Source: Candidozyma auris
Taxonomy: Eukaryota > Ascomycota > Pichiomycetes > Serinales > Metschnikowiaceae
NCBI RefSeq assembly: GCF_003013715.1
Contig: NC_072815.1
Span: 868,001 to 932,000 of the forward strand
Direction: 5' to 3'
Length of the DNA: 64,000 bases
Below are positions 1 to 10,289 of this stretch, in pieces. The notes beneath the pieces were generated by a model. That model made no database searches and was not told the DNA's origin. It saw nothing but the letters and a program-made list of their open reading frames with translations. Position 1 is the first letter of the stretch. Each line of letters opens with the position of its first letter. The translations under genes were made by a program, and so were the position numbers.

Positions 1-1437
1 ACAATATCCAACAATGACACAGTTACCAATCATTCACTAGCTTGCCTGGTCTATTTTTCTCTACTCCCTCTCACAGTATCACCTTCAGCGCTCTCAGGCA
101 GGAGCCTATGCCCATCTACACTAACATTCACTATTTCATGGCAACGATCCCAATTAGATATATTCCAGGAGTTCGCACGCATGAAGATGGATATTGCCAG
201 CAATGTATCGCCAGCAATTTATCGCCAGCAACGTATCGTCGACAGTGTTTCGCCAGGTCCACTATCAAGAGCCTGAGGCGGTTCGCAGCAGGCTGACTGT
301 GCCTCACCAAAGGCATCTAGGCCTCACAAAAGTAAGATTGCAATTCCATTTTTTTTTATTCTTCTTCTGGTTTGTTTTCTTTTTTGCTCTGCAACCCTGA
401 ATCACATCTTGGTATCTACAATGGCTAAGGCGGTGGGCTGGCGCAGACAATAGTCTTGGCTTCCTTGTGCGAGCTAGAACGCCCTTGATGAAACAAGACA
501 GAATGGAAGAGGCACAAAAAGCAGAAGAATGGAGGCCAAAAAGTAGACAAAAAAAAAGGATATTGATAGAGGCAAACAACGGAAATGGAAAGGTTAAGAA
601 GGCTGGTTTTTTTTTGTTTTGATAAGTGGCAAATTTGCTTTTTCTTTCTTCCAGGTGTAAACGGTTTGCAGCCATTTGCGCTGCCTTGCGCTGGGCGGAG
701 TGAGCGGATCAAGTGGGGGCCAGAAAAAAAAGATTCATGGATCTCTACAGGCACGAAGCAAACGGACAAATAGACAAGCCCAACGGCCTGGTTCCATAAA
801 TAGCAACAAAAACGAAACAAAAAAAAATACAAATCAAAAAAAATAAAAAATAACCTGCTTCTCACTTGATGCCGGAAAAACCTCCTCCCTTTCCTTTCCC
901 CATTTTGTGCTCCCTCGTCCATTATTACTCTCAATCGTCTCCTCTGCGGTGTGAATTCCTTTTTCGCAACCAACCTGTTTTTTTCACCTTTGCGATTCTG
1001 CCTGCCCCAAAGCCCCCTCTGATCGGAAAAACCAGACACCTCCCATCACGACTCACCAAAAGGTTTAAACTTCGGAAGCGATAAATAAACCTTCTTTTCT
1101 TCTTCAATTTTCAGCGTCCTCTTTGATCGCCGTCTCATCCCCTTCCTTCTGTTTCTTGCTGGGGACTCCCTGGGAGTGTGCCTTTGCGGCTCTGCTCCCA
1201 GGCCGCCTTTCTGCGCCAATCTAGCAGATGCCACTCTGGGCTCGGCTGCTCGGCTGCCTGCCTATATAAACTTCCGACCGCGTTCTCTTACAACAGCACT
1301 ATCTCAACTTTGCATTCATTTCACCACACAATCTTGTTTTTGGCTTTTCTTTTTGTTGCTTAGAATTTGACTTAGCCTTTGCCTCTGGCCTTTCTTCACC
1401 AGTTCCTTTCAATCTCCAAACCCTTATCTTCACTTCC
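1..1437. other. intergenic leader region before the BAR-PH gene
   Basis: No convincing gene is seen; the open frames here lack ATG starts or coding character. It holds a 14-bp minisatellite (196-237), long A and T tracts near 540-560 and 800-850, one copy of the recurrent TTTGCAGCCAT element (665-675), a pyrimidine-rich stretch at 870-1440, and a TATATAAA box at 1263-1270, about 170 bp before the ATG at 1438. Confidence 0.6.
196..237. repeat. 14-bp tandem repeat, three units
   Basis: Units start at 196, 210 and 224, with the pattern GCCAGCAAYKTATC. They are noncoding and slightly diverged from each other. Confidence 0.8.
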
Positions 1438-3918
1438 ATGGTGTCGGACGTGCTCCCGCTGAGCGACCGCAGGAGCCCTTTCTACGTGAACACTCCATCG
1501 TTCGACGCTAAACCTGTGGATCACTTGGTGTCGTACTTCAAGTTATGGAAACACTTCATTGCCGCGTTGATTGCCTACTTGAAGGATTTGTTGATGGCCA
1601 AGGAGTTTGAGCTGAACTTGAACTTGCAGCTCGTGGGCTCGGTCCAGTTTCCGGGCTTCAGAGATTTGGCGTTCAAAACGCTTTCAGCCGTCCAGCAGGC
1701 CCAGACACTGCCTCTGTCGCCCCTGGGGCTGCTGTCGCTGAAGGAGTTGGGCAAGGCGCTGAATGCCAGCTCCACAAACTTGGCGGCCGCCAGACCAGGG
1801 TTGCCGAAACAGAAGTCGCAGTCTTCCATCTTCAAGAACCAGAGCTTTGCCCATAGGAAGCTGCCTTCGGCGTCGAGCTTGAACTCGGAACTGCTATCTG
1901 GCAACGGGAAGCCCCTGAAGAATGGGAAAACTGATCACGCCTCAAGCCCTTTGCACCACACATCGACGCTGGGCTCGCTCTCCTCCTCCATTTCTGCTGC
2001 TAAGTATGCTCCCAAATCAGATGTGACAATCGATCCTTCTTATTTTCCAGACAACTCCTTGTTTACCAACATGGCCAATCTTTTGGTGAACCATCACTAC
2101 CAGACATACACTGCTCAGCTGAGGTTGGTGAAGGACCTTCAACTGAAACTCATTCCCAAACTCGAAAGTTTGCACAGAAACTTGGGACTCAAAATTAAGG
2201 AGATCAAATCTTCCTTGAAGAACGACTCTTTTGCAAACCCTTCCTTGGCTAGAGAGGTGTCGAAGACAGGCGCTGTGATCAACAATTTTGTCAGCAGCGT
2301 TCGCCGCTACTCTGACCCTCGTCCTGTTCTTTCAAAGGAGCTAGATGACGATGAAGATGAGGACTCTATGAGTGATCCTTTCCTTGTGAAGTTGCGCTTG
2401 GACTACCAGCTAAAAAATCAATTGATCCACGAGAATTACGTCTACGCCTCGTACGTCAACTTGCAGAATATCTCCAGAGACCTTCTCAACTACGTCATCA
2501 AGGACTTAAATTTCGTTAGCGAAAGGCTAGGTAAGCTAGGCAACGGAGAGGTTTACGCTTCCACTGCTGAAAACGCAGTATACAATTTAGCCGCTAACTT
2601 GAGGAGCCACATCAATAACGCCAGCAATGACTGGGAGTACTTCATCTCCCATAACACGAATTTCTTGAACGTATACTACGACACAGACGTTTCGCCCAAA
2701 CGTGAGGTAAGATCCGCACAAGACATTGTGATTCCATACGCTGACTCGTTGCACTCCAAGTGTTTGCGCTGTGGAATCATATACAAGAAAAACAAACTCA
2801 TCAAGTCGTACACGTCATATTTTTACTTGTTAACATGTAACTACTTGCATGAGTTCAGATTAGACACCATGAGTGATAGGATCTCTGATGCTACTTCCAA
2901 AAGTGACAAGAAAACAGGTGAGAAGAGCAGCCACAAGAGGAAGAAGGGCAAGATTGGGGGAGTCGTTGGCCACGACGACACCCCAGTGAAGTCGTACAAT
3001 TTGAATAATTATTCGTTCCTGATCAAGAGCGAAAAGGACTTCAAGTTTACCTTGACCAAAAACTCGAGCACCTCACACAAGTTCAACTTCAAATGCGCCA
3101 ATCAAGAGGATTTCCACAACTGGTCGGCTGATTTACATGACTTGCTTAAGTTCTCCTCGCAGCATTTGAAGCGGTTTGATTATATCGAAACTAAGATGAA
3201 CATGAGAGAGAAGCAATCCACCGTCAAGAGTGAAGGAGGAGTGCCACCTCGTGACATGTCCTTGAACCTCAACCAGTACTTAGGCAAGGACAAAATTTCC
3301 GTGGAGAAGATTCAAGGGGAGAGTCTCAGTGGTATGTTCACTCCTCGTGTACAGCTGCCATCAGAAACTGTGAAGACCGAGAAGAACCCATTCGAGAACA
3401 CCTTCACCGAAATATCCTCACCACCAGTGGCATCACAGTCCGTATCCCCTGAAGTTACATCAGCTTCTCAATCGCCACCCGAGACTTCTGCTACTCCAGC
3501 CTCTCGGCCAACATCCCCATCGTTAGTCAACATGCCACTGGGAGCAATATCCCCAGCATCGGCGAGATCACCCACTGGATCTGGAACGCAAACACCAGTG
3601 GAATCCCACGAGAAGGAGCACGAGCACTATTTGAAGCTACAGAATGAAATCTTGAAGCAGCAGCAGCAGTTGATGGAATTGAAGATCTTGCATAGTCCCA
3701 AAAGCGGTTCCGGTAACAAGCTCTCGTTGTCGAGGCAATCGTCGGCGGAGTCTATTGTGTCGATGATGGAGCAGAACACCAACGACTTGTCTGAGCTCTT
3801 GCATCATGGTAAGGGACTCATTGAGCAGCCCCCAACGGCGGAAAAGCTCTACAAGAACCAAGAGGCGAACTCGCTGGTGCCCCAGGTATTTGTGCTGAAC
3901 CACGAGAATGAACTGTGA
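1438..3918 (+). CDS. BAR-PH domain protein, SLM/ASK10-like
   Basis: An 826-residue protein. Residues about 20-430 are rich in amphipathic helix, start with a Trp/Phe/Lys-rich helix, and resemble a BAR-type dimerisation and membrane-curvature region. A PH domain follows at about 439-585; it begins near SKCLRCGIIYKK and ends at a typical FHNWSADLHDLLKF helix, and a basic low-complexity insert (about 482-515) splits its early strands. The C-terminal third is disordered, rich in Ser-Pro/Thr-Pro, with a Gln-rich coiled coil near 720-750. Known BAR-PH proteins of fungi (Slm1/2, Rgc1/Ask10, Sip3) bind phosphoinositides at the plasma membrane or contact sites. That role is inferred, and I cannot assign the exact orthologue. 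The start is the first ATG, after a pyrimidine-rich leader. The last sense codon is CTG, so the protein likely ends in Ser. Confidence 0.8.
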   Translation: MVSDVLPLSDRRSPFYVNTPSFDAKPVDHLVSYFKLWKHFIAALIAYLKDLLMAKEFELNLNLQLVGSVQFPGFRDLAFKTLSAVQQAQTLPLSPLGLLSLKELGKALNASSTNLAAARPGLPKQKSQSSIFKNQSFAHRKLPSASSLNSELLSGNGKPLKNGKTDHASSPLHHTSTLGSLSSSISAAKYAPKSDVTIDPSYFPDNSLFTNMANLLVNHHYQTYTAQLRLVKDLQLKLIPKLESLHRNLGLKIKEIKSSLKNDSFANPSLAREVSKTGAVINNFVSSVRRYSDPRPVLSKELDDDEDEDSMSDPFLVKLRLDYQLKNQLIHENYVYASYVNLQNISRDLLNYVIKDLNFVSERLGKLGNGEVYASTAENAVYNLAANLRSHINNASNDWEYFISHNTNFLNVYYDTDVSPKREVRSAQDIVIPYADSLHSKCLRCGIIYKKNKLIKSYTSYFYLLTCNYLHEFRLDTMSDRISDATSKSDKKTGEKSSHKRKKGKIGGVVGHDDTPVKSYNLNNYSFLIKSEKDFKFTLTKNSSTSHKFNFKCANQEDFHNWSADLHDLLKFSSQHLKRFDYIETKMNMREKQSTVKSEGGVPPRDMSLNLNQYLGKDKISVEKIQGESLSGMFTPRVQLPSETVKTEKNPFENTFTEISSPPVASQSVSPEVTSASQSPPETSATPASRPTSPSLVNMPLGAISPASARSPTGSGTQTPVESHEKEHEHYLKLQNEILKQQQQLMELKILHSPKSGSGNKLSLSRQSSAESIVSMMEQNTNDLSELLHHGKGLIEQPPTAEKLYKNQEANSLVPQVFVLNHENEL

Positions 3919-4758
3919 TAAATTGATAGATAACGTTGAATGAACTAGACATGACAGAGTGTGTAGAAGGCGATTAGAAGGTTGATTATTTACAAAACCT
4001 TGATGGCATGAAGAATCCCATACAAGGGCATACTGTGATGTCCCACAGGCATGACTTTTCTATTGGTCAGACTCATTGGTAGAAATCAATTTCAGGCATG
4101 ATTTCACTTCATATTCACTCCTAAAATTCTTCTCCTTTAAAATATTGTTCCTCATCTTCTTGTTCAGAGCTGTTCAGGTACTGTGCCTATTTTGCTGCGC
4201 AACTGAAGCACGGCGGTAGCAAATTCTTCCCCAGGCACAATCTGACAATTGCAGAGAGAATTGAAGTGACTGGGTAATCAATGCAAAATGGAGAATCCGA
4301 TTTCGTAGAAATTGTCCTGAAAACGATTACCGCTTTTGGAACTCCTCCCTTCTTTTTGACGTTATTGTTTCTGTAGGATTCATTTCCTGCCAGGGCCCGC
4401 GTGCTGCGCAGGGAACAATTCAGAGAGCACATTCTCTGGTTGCGAAATCACATCTTCGAGGGGAATTTGGTATCTCTCAGTCACCAGAAAGCGTCTTAGA
4501 ATTTCATCAAAAGTATGAACTGATTTCCTCGATCTTTTTAATTTTGCTTTTGTCAATTCCCTTTTTTTTCCTTTTACCCTTTGATTTAACCTTTTGGATC
4601 TTTTGCCTCTCCCCGCCCATCTTTTCCCTCGTCCTTGCCACAGCCTTTTATAGCTGACCGGTCGCGCCCCAGCCCTGCAATCCATCGCAACTCCATCTGC
4701 TACTACTTTAAAAGCGCCTCAATTCGCATATCGTTTACATTTTTGAAACTCAATTGAA
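3919..4758. other. intergenic region between the BAR-PH gene and CHO1
   Basis: An 840-bp gap. A basic open frame on the minus strand (4380-4685) has an ATG but no recognisable domain and lies in a pyrimidine-rich stretch, so I treat it as chance. I see no tRNA, no copy of the recurrent GCAGCCA element and no clear repeat. Confidence 0.5.
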
Positions 4759-5583
4759 ATGTCGTATTCCACCGGAGTCAAGAAACACGAGTCGGCTGTG
4801 GCCTCCTCTGATATCGATAGTGATTCGGGAATTGATATCCACCCTCCCGCAGAAGACGGTACCCACCCACCAATTAGACGGTCCTCGCTGTTGTTCTCGT
4901 TGCTGCTGAACCAGGAACCGCTCCCCAGACCCGAGCCAGAGGAATATAAAAACTTCTTACATGACACAAGACACTTTTCCTTGGTGAGAAATTTGCACAT
5001 GGCCGATTTCATCACCTTGCTCAACGGCTTCCTGGGGTTCTATTCAATCATCTCGTGCTTGCGGTACGCGTTGACGGGCAAATCCCACTATGTTCAAAGA
5101 GCTCACTTCTTTATTTGCTTGGGCTTGTTCTTTGACTTTTTCGACGGGCGTGTGGCCCGTTTACGTAACAAGTCTTCGCTCATGGGCCAGGAGCTCGACT
5201 CCTTAGCCGACTTGATTTCGTTTTCCGTGTCTCCAGCTATAATAGCGTTTGCCATTGGCTTCCGCACAACGGTAGATGTACTCTTCTTGTCGTTTTGGGT
5301 GCTCTGTGGCTTGACAAGATTGGCTCGTTTCAACGTCTCCACCAATCACATCCCCAAAGATGCCACCGGCAAGTCCCAGTACTTTGAAGGTTTACCTGTG
5401 CCCTCAAACTTGGTATGGGTTGTTGTCATGGCAATCTTCGTGTACACTGACCGTATTTTGGAAAACCTTCCTTTGGGGCTCGTGTGGGAGGGCACCTTCG
5501 CAGAATTCCACATCATCTCCCTCGGCTTCATCATCCAGGGTTGTGGCGAGATCTCCAAGAGTCTCCACATTCCCAAGCCATGA
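4759..5583 (+). CDS. CHO1: phosphatidylserine synthase (CDP-diacylglycerol:serine)
   Basis: Makes phosphatidylserine from CDP-diacylglycerol and L-serine in the ER membrane, feeding the PS-PE-PC pathway. The 274 residues match the size of yeast Cho1. The CDP-alcohol phosphotransferase signature is complete: D129-G130-x2-A133-R134-x8-G143-x3-D147-x3-D151. The aspartates bind the metal and CDP. Several hydrophobic membrane segments surround it (about 83-101, 113-128, 152-185, 210-230). The acidic/Ser N-terminus (about 1-60) is cytosolic and typical of fungal Cho1. The ATG at 4759 follows AATTGAA and is the first in the transcript region. In Candida this enzyme is important for virulence and cell-wall masking; that is family knowledge, not seen here. 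Confidence 0.97.
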   Translation: MSYSTGVKKHESAVASSDIDSDSGIDIHPPAEDGTHPPIRRSSLLFSLLLNQEPLPRPEPEEYKNFLHDTRHFSLVRNLHMADFITLLNGFLGFYSIISCLRYALTGKSHYVQRAHFFICLGLFFDFFDGRVARLRNKSSLMGQELDSLADLISFSVSPAIIAFAIGFRTTVDVLFLSFWVLCGLTRLARFNVSTNHIPKDATGKSQYFEGLPVPSNLVWVVVMAIFVYTDRILENLPLGLVWEGTFAEFHIISLGFIIQGCGEISKSLHIPKP

Positions 5584-5724
5584 TTCACGACAGCGTTACA
5601 GTGTGGCACTGAGTGGCATTGTCTTACCGCTTTCTCTTTCCGCGTGCTCAACCACCCAGATACACGCAATCAGTCTCACCAGCATCCCCAAATAGCTCTT
5701 CAAGCAGCCGCCCATTGCAGTTCT

Positions 5725-6300
5725 TTACTTAATTATGAACCGCTTCCCAAGGACTTCAACGTCCCGGAAGTCCACGTCTCCGAGTTTCCCTTGCTGTAGT
5801 TCATCGTAATGCTCCTTGTAGTGGACCGGGTCCAAGACACCTATTGTTTGCGGCAGAAAACCCAACCTATGGTTTCTTTGGGAGATTCCCTCCTGCTGGC
5901 ACAGGTCCCAGAATGTGTTATGTATACGTGCCAACTTCATCATATACGCTATTCTATACTTCCACTTTAGCCCAACTGATGGCTTCTGCTCCTGATGGGA
6001 AGTATGTGGAGTTATACCGATTTGGGCCAATTCTTCATGAAACAAAGATAGAAGCAGAAGAAGCTCTTTGCGAGATTTGATGTTATCTATGAGTTTTCTT
6101 GCAAGTTGCTGTTCTGGTGTTTCCTTGTCGATCTTCTCTTGGAATTGATCAACCTCTTTCACATACTTGAGTGCGCTCAATACGAGGTTTCCTTTTTTGT
6201 TGAATTGGGGAACGTTCGATTGACATCTAACGAAGCAAACAGGCCGGTTAGCTGGTTTTAGTAAAAACCTGTACATTGTATATGAAAATTGGTGTTTCAT
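5725..6300 (-). CDS. small putative mitochondrial protein, function unknown
   Basis: A 191-residue protein if translation starts at the first ATG (6300); a second ATG at 6276 is as plausible. The N-terminus from the second Met is rich in Arg/Lys/Ser and has no acidic residue for about 25 positions, which looks like a mitochondrial presequence. The rest is soluble, mostly helical and charged, with no membrane segment and no motif I recognise. It converges on CHO1 (142 bp between stops) and is divergent from TIM50, another mitochondrial gene, with 144 bp between the two starts; a shared promoter is possible. A mitochondrial translation or assembly factor would fit, but this is a guess. Confidence 0.75.
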   Translation of the reverse strand: MKHQFSYTMYRFLLKPANRPVCFVRCQSNVPQFNKKGNLVLSALKYVKEVDQFQEKIDKETPEQQLARKLIDNIKSRKELLLLLSLFHEELAQIGITPHTSHQEQKPSVGLKWKYRIAYMMKLARIHNTFWDLCQQEGISQRNHRLGFLPQTIGVLDPVHYKEHYDELQQGKLGDVDFRDVEVLGKRFIIK

Positions 6301-6444
6301 TCCAAAAATCACACGTCTCTTCCGATGGTGCCTTAACTATAGAGAGGTGGGATGCAGGATCAATGAGTATAACGATTTTCAAGCATCAAGATTTTCTCAC
6401 TTGAAAGTCACCAAAGAAGACCGTTGTAAAGTACATCCAACTCC

Positions 6445-7830
6445 ATGCTTGCCAGAACGCTTTTGCGGACCGCTCTTCCCCGTGGCCACCTAGCTCTCCG
6501 TCTGGCGGTTGCAACGGTGCAAAAACCACGTTATTTCTCCCACTCTAGCGTGAGCTTCAATGAGAAGAAGGAACAAGAGAAACCAAAGTCCATCTTAGAC
6601 GACGATATGTTGGCCAGGGCAGGTTTTGAGGAAGACCCTGCCAAAGGTGACAAGAAAGACCAATCACAAGAGAAAAGCGCCCGCAGAAAGCGTAGAGTGA
6701 AGACCACGAAGGACCGCCAGAGAGAAAAGTGGGCAAACATCTTCTACTCCCTGATGCTTCTTGGTGGTGTAGGTGCCTTAGGGTACATGGCCAGAGACTG
6801 GGACTCTGAGGAGGAGCAGAAGGAGCTTGAAGGCTTGGATATCGCCAACGGGTACACTCCAGGCTTGATGTACGAGAGGTTGTCGAAGAGAATGTCCAAG
6901 GCATTCTCATTTTTTTCAGAGCCAGTGTTTGAAAACTTGTTGCCCCCTCCATCTCCAGAGCAGTACCGTCGTCCCTTGACCTTGGTTTTAGCCTTGGACG
7001 ACCTTTTGATTCATTCCTCCTGGGACACTAAGCATGGCTGGAGAACAGCAAAGAGACCTGGTTTGGACTACTTTTTGGGATACTTGTCCCAGTACTACGA
7101 GATTGTCATCTTTTCCACCAACTACCAGATGAACTCTGAGAGAACTGTTTTGAAAATGGATCCCTTGAGAGCCTACATCCAGTATGCTCTCTATAGAGAG
7201 GCTTGCAGATACAAGGACGGCAAGATCATCAAGGACATGTCTCTTTTGAACCGTGACTTGGGTAAGACCGTGGCCGTAGATGTGAACCCAGATTCTGTGT
7301 CGATGCAGCCAGAAAACGCCATCTTGTTGAAGCCATGGAATGGTGAGAACGACACCACTTTGATTGACTTAATCCCACTTCTTGAATACTTAGCTACTCA
7401 GCCCATCAAGGACGTCAGACCTGTAATTAAGTCGTTTAGCGACTCTGACGACGTTATTGCTGAGTACAAGAAAAGAGAGGCTCGTTTGAGAGAAAAATGG
7501 AGAGAAGAGAACAAGCACCTCTTGGAGCGTGCCGGTAAGCCTAACGTGGGTACCTTCATGGCTTCTATCATTGGAATGTCCCCTAACGCCATGAGCAAAG
7601 AGCCAAAGATGCCCTTGGATGCCATCAGAGAACACGGCCAGGCACAGTACGAGAACTTACAGAAGTTCTTGCGTGAGAACGCTCCTAAATTCTTAGAGGA
7701 GGAGCAAAAGTTGAAGGAGGAGTACGGTAAGATGACCTTGAACAAGTTGATGACCGAGGGTATGCCTACCCCAGAAGACATCGCCAAGCAGCAGGCCAAG
7801 AAGGCTGCTGAGGAGACGGCGCAAACTTGA
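6445..7830 (+). CDS. TIM50: TIM23 translocase subunit Tim50
   Basis: Receptor subunit of the mitochondrial inner-membrane TIM23 complex; it receives presequence proteins from TOM and keeps the channel closed when idle. In the 461 residues: Arg-rich presequence (1 to about 45), charged matrix segment, single membrane span (about 96-118, ending YMARDW), then the intermembrane-space domain with an FCP1/NIF fold (about 175-330). The catalytic DxDx motif of that phosphatase family is degenerate here (LALDDLLIH), as in Tim50, which is not an active phosphatase. The C-terminal tail is highly charged and helical (about 355-461). It diverges from the gene at 5725-6300. Confidence 0.97.
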   Translation: MLARTLLRTALPRGHLALRLAVATVQKPRYFSHSSVSFNEKKEQEKPKSILDDDMLARAGFEEDPAKGDKKDQSQEKSARRKRRVKTTKDRQREKWANIFYSLMLLGGVGALGYMARDWDSEEEQKELEGLDIANGYTPGLMYERLSKRMSKAFSFFSEPVFENLLPPPSPEQYRRPLTLVLALDDLLIHSSWDTKHGWRTAKRPGLDYFLGYLSQYYEIVIFSTNYQMNSERTVLKMDPLRAYIQYALYREACRYKDGKIIKDMSLLNRDLGKTVAVDVNPDSVSMQPENAILLKPWNGENDTTLIDLIPLLEYLATQPIKDVRPVIKSFSDSDDVIAEYKKREARLREKWREENKHLLERAGKPNVGTFMASIIGMSPNAMSKEPKMPLDAIREHGQAQYENLQKFLRENAPKFLEEEQKLKEEYGKMTLNKLMTEGMPTPEDIAKQQAKKAAEETAQT

Positions 7831-8118
7831 ACATAGATAATACGCAATTCTTGTATAGGCCGAATGAACGGCGTTGATGAAGATATTTGATGCAGATTGT
7901 GTAGAGTTGTACAGACAAAGGCCAATATTGAGTGCTAGACGGAATGCAAAGAAAGGTTGGAGGAAAAATGTTCGAAACGAAGCTGATGTTACTGTCATTT
8001 AGAGAGTATAAGTTGTAAGCAAAAACACATGGGCTTTTTCCCCTTTTAATGATACCGACGGAGCACTAACTACAAACTTCTGTTCTCTAATGATTGTATT
8101 GTAGTATATAGGGTTTAT

Positions 8119-8412
8119 TTAAATTAATCCGGCGGCTGAGAGTTGTTTGATCCGGAGCATCCTTGACTTTGGAATTCTTATGTAGAGCTTCTCGTGCTTT
8201 TGTTTGGTGTCCGGCCTTGTGGCTTGTGTTTGTACATTTGGGAGATCAGTACTTTTGCGGCAATAGAGACGGATCCGAAGAGGGTTCCTCTTGGGCTTGG
8301 GGATGTCCTCGGCAGCCATCATCAAAGGATCATGGCTTTCGGAAGACTTCTTCTTTTTGAAGGTAGTAAAATTTTTTGTTGCTTTAATAAGCTTGGTGCT
8401 TGTGGTGGCCAT
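8119..8412 (-). CDS. hypothetical basic protein, 97 codons, doubtful
   Basis: An open frame with an ATG in good context (CAAAAATGGCC). The product is strongly basic (Lys/Arg-rich, few acidic residues), with no domain, signal or membrane segment that I recognise. It lies alone between TIM50 and HAP43. Codon use is not as biased as in neighbouring genes, so it may be a chance frame; a short orphan gene or a downstream exon are alternatives. Confidence 0.25.
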   Translation of the reverse strand: MATTSTKLIKATKNFTTFKKKKSSESHDPLMMAAEDIPKPKRNPLRIRLYCRKSTDLPNVQTQATRPDTKQKHEKLYIRIPKSRMLRIKQLSAAGLI

Positions 8413-8858
8413 TTTTGGTGAATCGGTTTTTGTTTTGCTAAGTTCTTGTGGTTATAGGCTTTCGACGACTTGAGGACTAGATAGTTCAAGTGGTGCAAGT
8501 TGGGAAGAAAAGTAGTGGTAAGGAAAAAGAAGATACTTGGGAAATACAGCGAAGTGGGTATCAGAAGGACCCTGGCGTACAAATGGGAAGTCTTTGCACT
8601 TTCCCCAAATGAAGCGATCAATATTATTCGAGCTTCACGACAGGCTGCACCACATAATTGACCAAAACGAAAACTCCAAGGTTTCAGGTTTGTCATATTA
8701 ATAATTTCACACGAAGCTTGACCGAAGGAAAAAAGAGTAGGATTTGTCATGTTGATGTTCCCTAGCTGAATTGTTTTCCAGGCCAATTGGGATATCAACA
8801 ATGGCATCTTGCAGTTACTCTACAGATCACTCTAGTTGAAGGAAAAATTACTTAGATG

Positions 8859-8912
8859 CCCTATGTAATAATGAAAGAGGCGAATCCCTATGTAGTAATG
8901 GAAGAGGCGAAG
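8859..8912. repeat. 27-bp direct duplication
   Basis: Two adjacent 27-bp units, each beginning CCCTATGTARTAATG and followed by a GARGAGGCGAA-like segment, differing at a few positions. Noncoding. Confidence 0.8.
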
Positions 8913-10289
8913 CCGTTAGGAAGCATAGTTACGAAGTCGCTTTTCGTTTACTATCTAGCATGCGACTGAATAGGTCAATAGAGATCAACAAAAAGGGCCA
9001 CGAGATAAGCTTTCTTTTTATGGTTGGAAGTCTTTATTGAATTGTTTCACATTCTTACTGTCAAATTACAACGCTGTATCGATAGAACTTTGGAATTGAT
9101 TATCGAACTGAATAGTGGTCCCAAACAACATATATGTGATGATCAGTTTCGAATGATTGATGATAACACTTAGCTTAGCCTAAGCTTAGATCCTACAAAA
9201 ACTTGGTAATGATATTGAAGATAATCTCAATTAGTTTGCAATATGTCTCGTCGTTACACAACTTCCATTAGAAGGGCCTTTCAGAACTTTTTGAAGGACA
9301 CTCATGATCTCAAAAAAAGCATTTCTCCAAGACTTTATCGGATATATAGGTAAATATTCGTTGGACGAGCACTTTGGTGTTTAATATGGCGTTTGTCAAA
9401 CCACAATGGTATTTTGCAGCCAATGCCTTAAGGAATACAGGCAGAGCTCAGTTTGATCCAAAGCTCAGTAAGCGTTGAATGGAGAGTCGGAAAAAAAAAG
9501 AAAAATCATGAAACATCCAAAATAATTCTACATCGTCTGTGTGAAATAAAAAGTACTCGCTTCAAGCTCACGTTCAACACTATAAGAGCAAGAACCTAGA
9601 CTCAAGGTGAGTCAATATTCTCACCCAGCCAGAGTCTTTCATGTGATTGCAGAGTCCAGCGATATGCCTCGAAAACTATAAAACCCAAAATTCCTTCAAA
9701 TGCTTACTAATTGAGAACTGCGAGGCCTCTTCAATATTGTCCAAAAAAAAAAAAAAAAAATTGCACTATTCTATCCCTGGTCCATCACCCCTCAGCTTCT
9801 ATTTCTCCTTGCTCTGGGTAAAGCCGACTTCGGCCCGCGCCCATTGGCTGCGAAAAAGTGGGCAGCATACTGATGGTCTTTTCTTGACCGCTGGATGATC
9901 GAGCCGGGAGAAGAAGAAGCGGTTTGCTGCTCTCTGCGATCTGACTGAAAATAGTAACAACTGGATTTCTTTTCTGATCTTATATTGGATTACTCTGTTG
10001 GGTCCAGCATTCTCGTTTGGCGGGAAGGGCCTCGCTCTTTCGTCCTCCTTTATCTAAACCATCAGTGCCAATCACCTCCCGCGGCTGAATTTCATCCTCC
10101 ACCAACTACACCCTTTTTCTTCGTCGTTTAACCACAGACCCTACAAACAGAGCCCGAGTTTTGGTTTCACCGTCCAACTAATAGATTCCCTGGAAACCAC
10201 CTGGAAACCCGTACACCAAAGCTATAACACTTATTCACATCCGCCTTCCAGTAACTCCCCATCACCTCCCATCACACTTTTCACAAAAC

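Larger units (their letters stand above)
7831..10289. other. long intergenic region upstream of HAP43
   Basis: A 2.46-kb region. It contains one weak minus-strand open frame (8119-8412, listed separately), a 27-bp direct duplication (8859-8912), two copies of the recurrent element (TTTTGCAGCCA at 9412-9422; TGGCTGCGAAAA at 9845-9856) and an 18-A tract (9743-9760). The last 250 bp are pyrimidine-rich, like other leaders in this window. Its length suits a regulator with complex transcriptional control. No RNA gene was recognised. Confidence 0.55.

Noticed and set aside
304..1039. Overlapping minus-strand open frames in the first kilobase
   Set aside because: They run through complementary pyrimidine and homopolymer tracts, show no domains, and have compositions dominated by Lys/Arg/Phe from A/T runs.
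4380..4685. Basic 101-codon frame upstream of CHO1 (minus strand)
   Set aside because: It has an ATG, but it lies in the pyrimidine-rich promoter of CHO1 and its composition (Lys/Arg/Gly) mirrors that tract; no recognisable motif.
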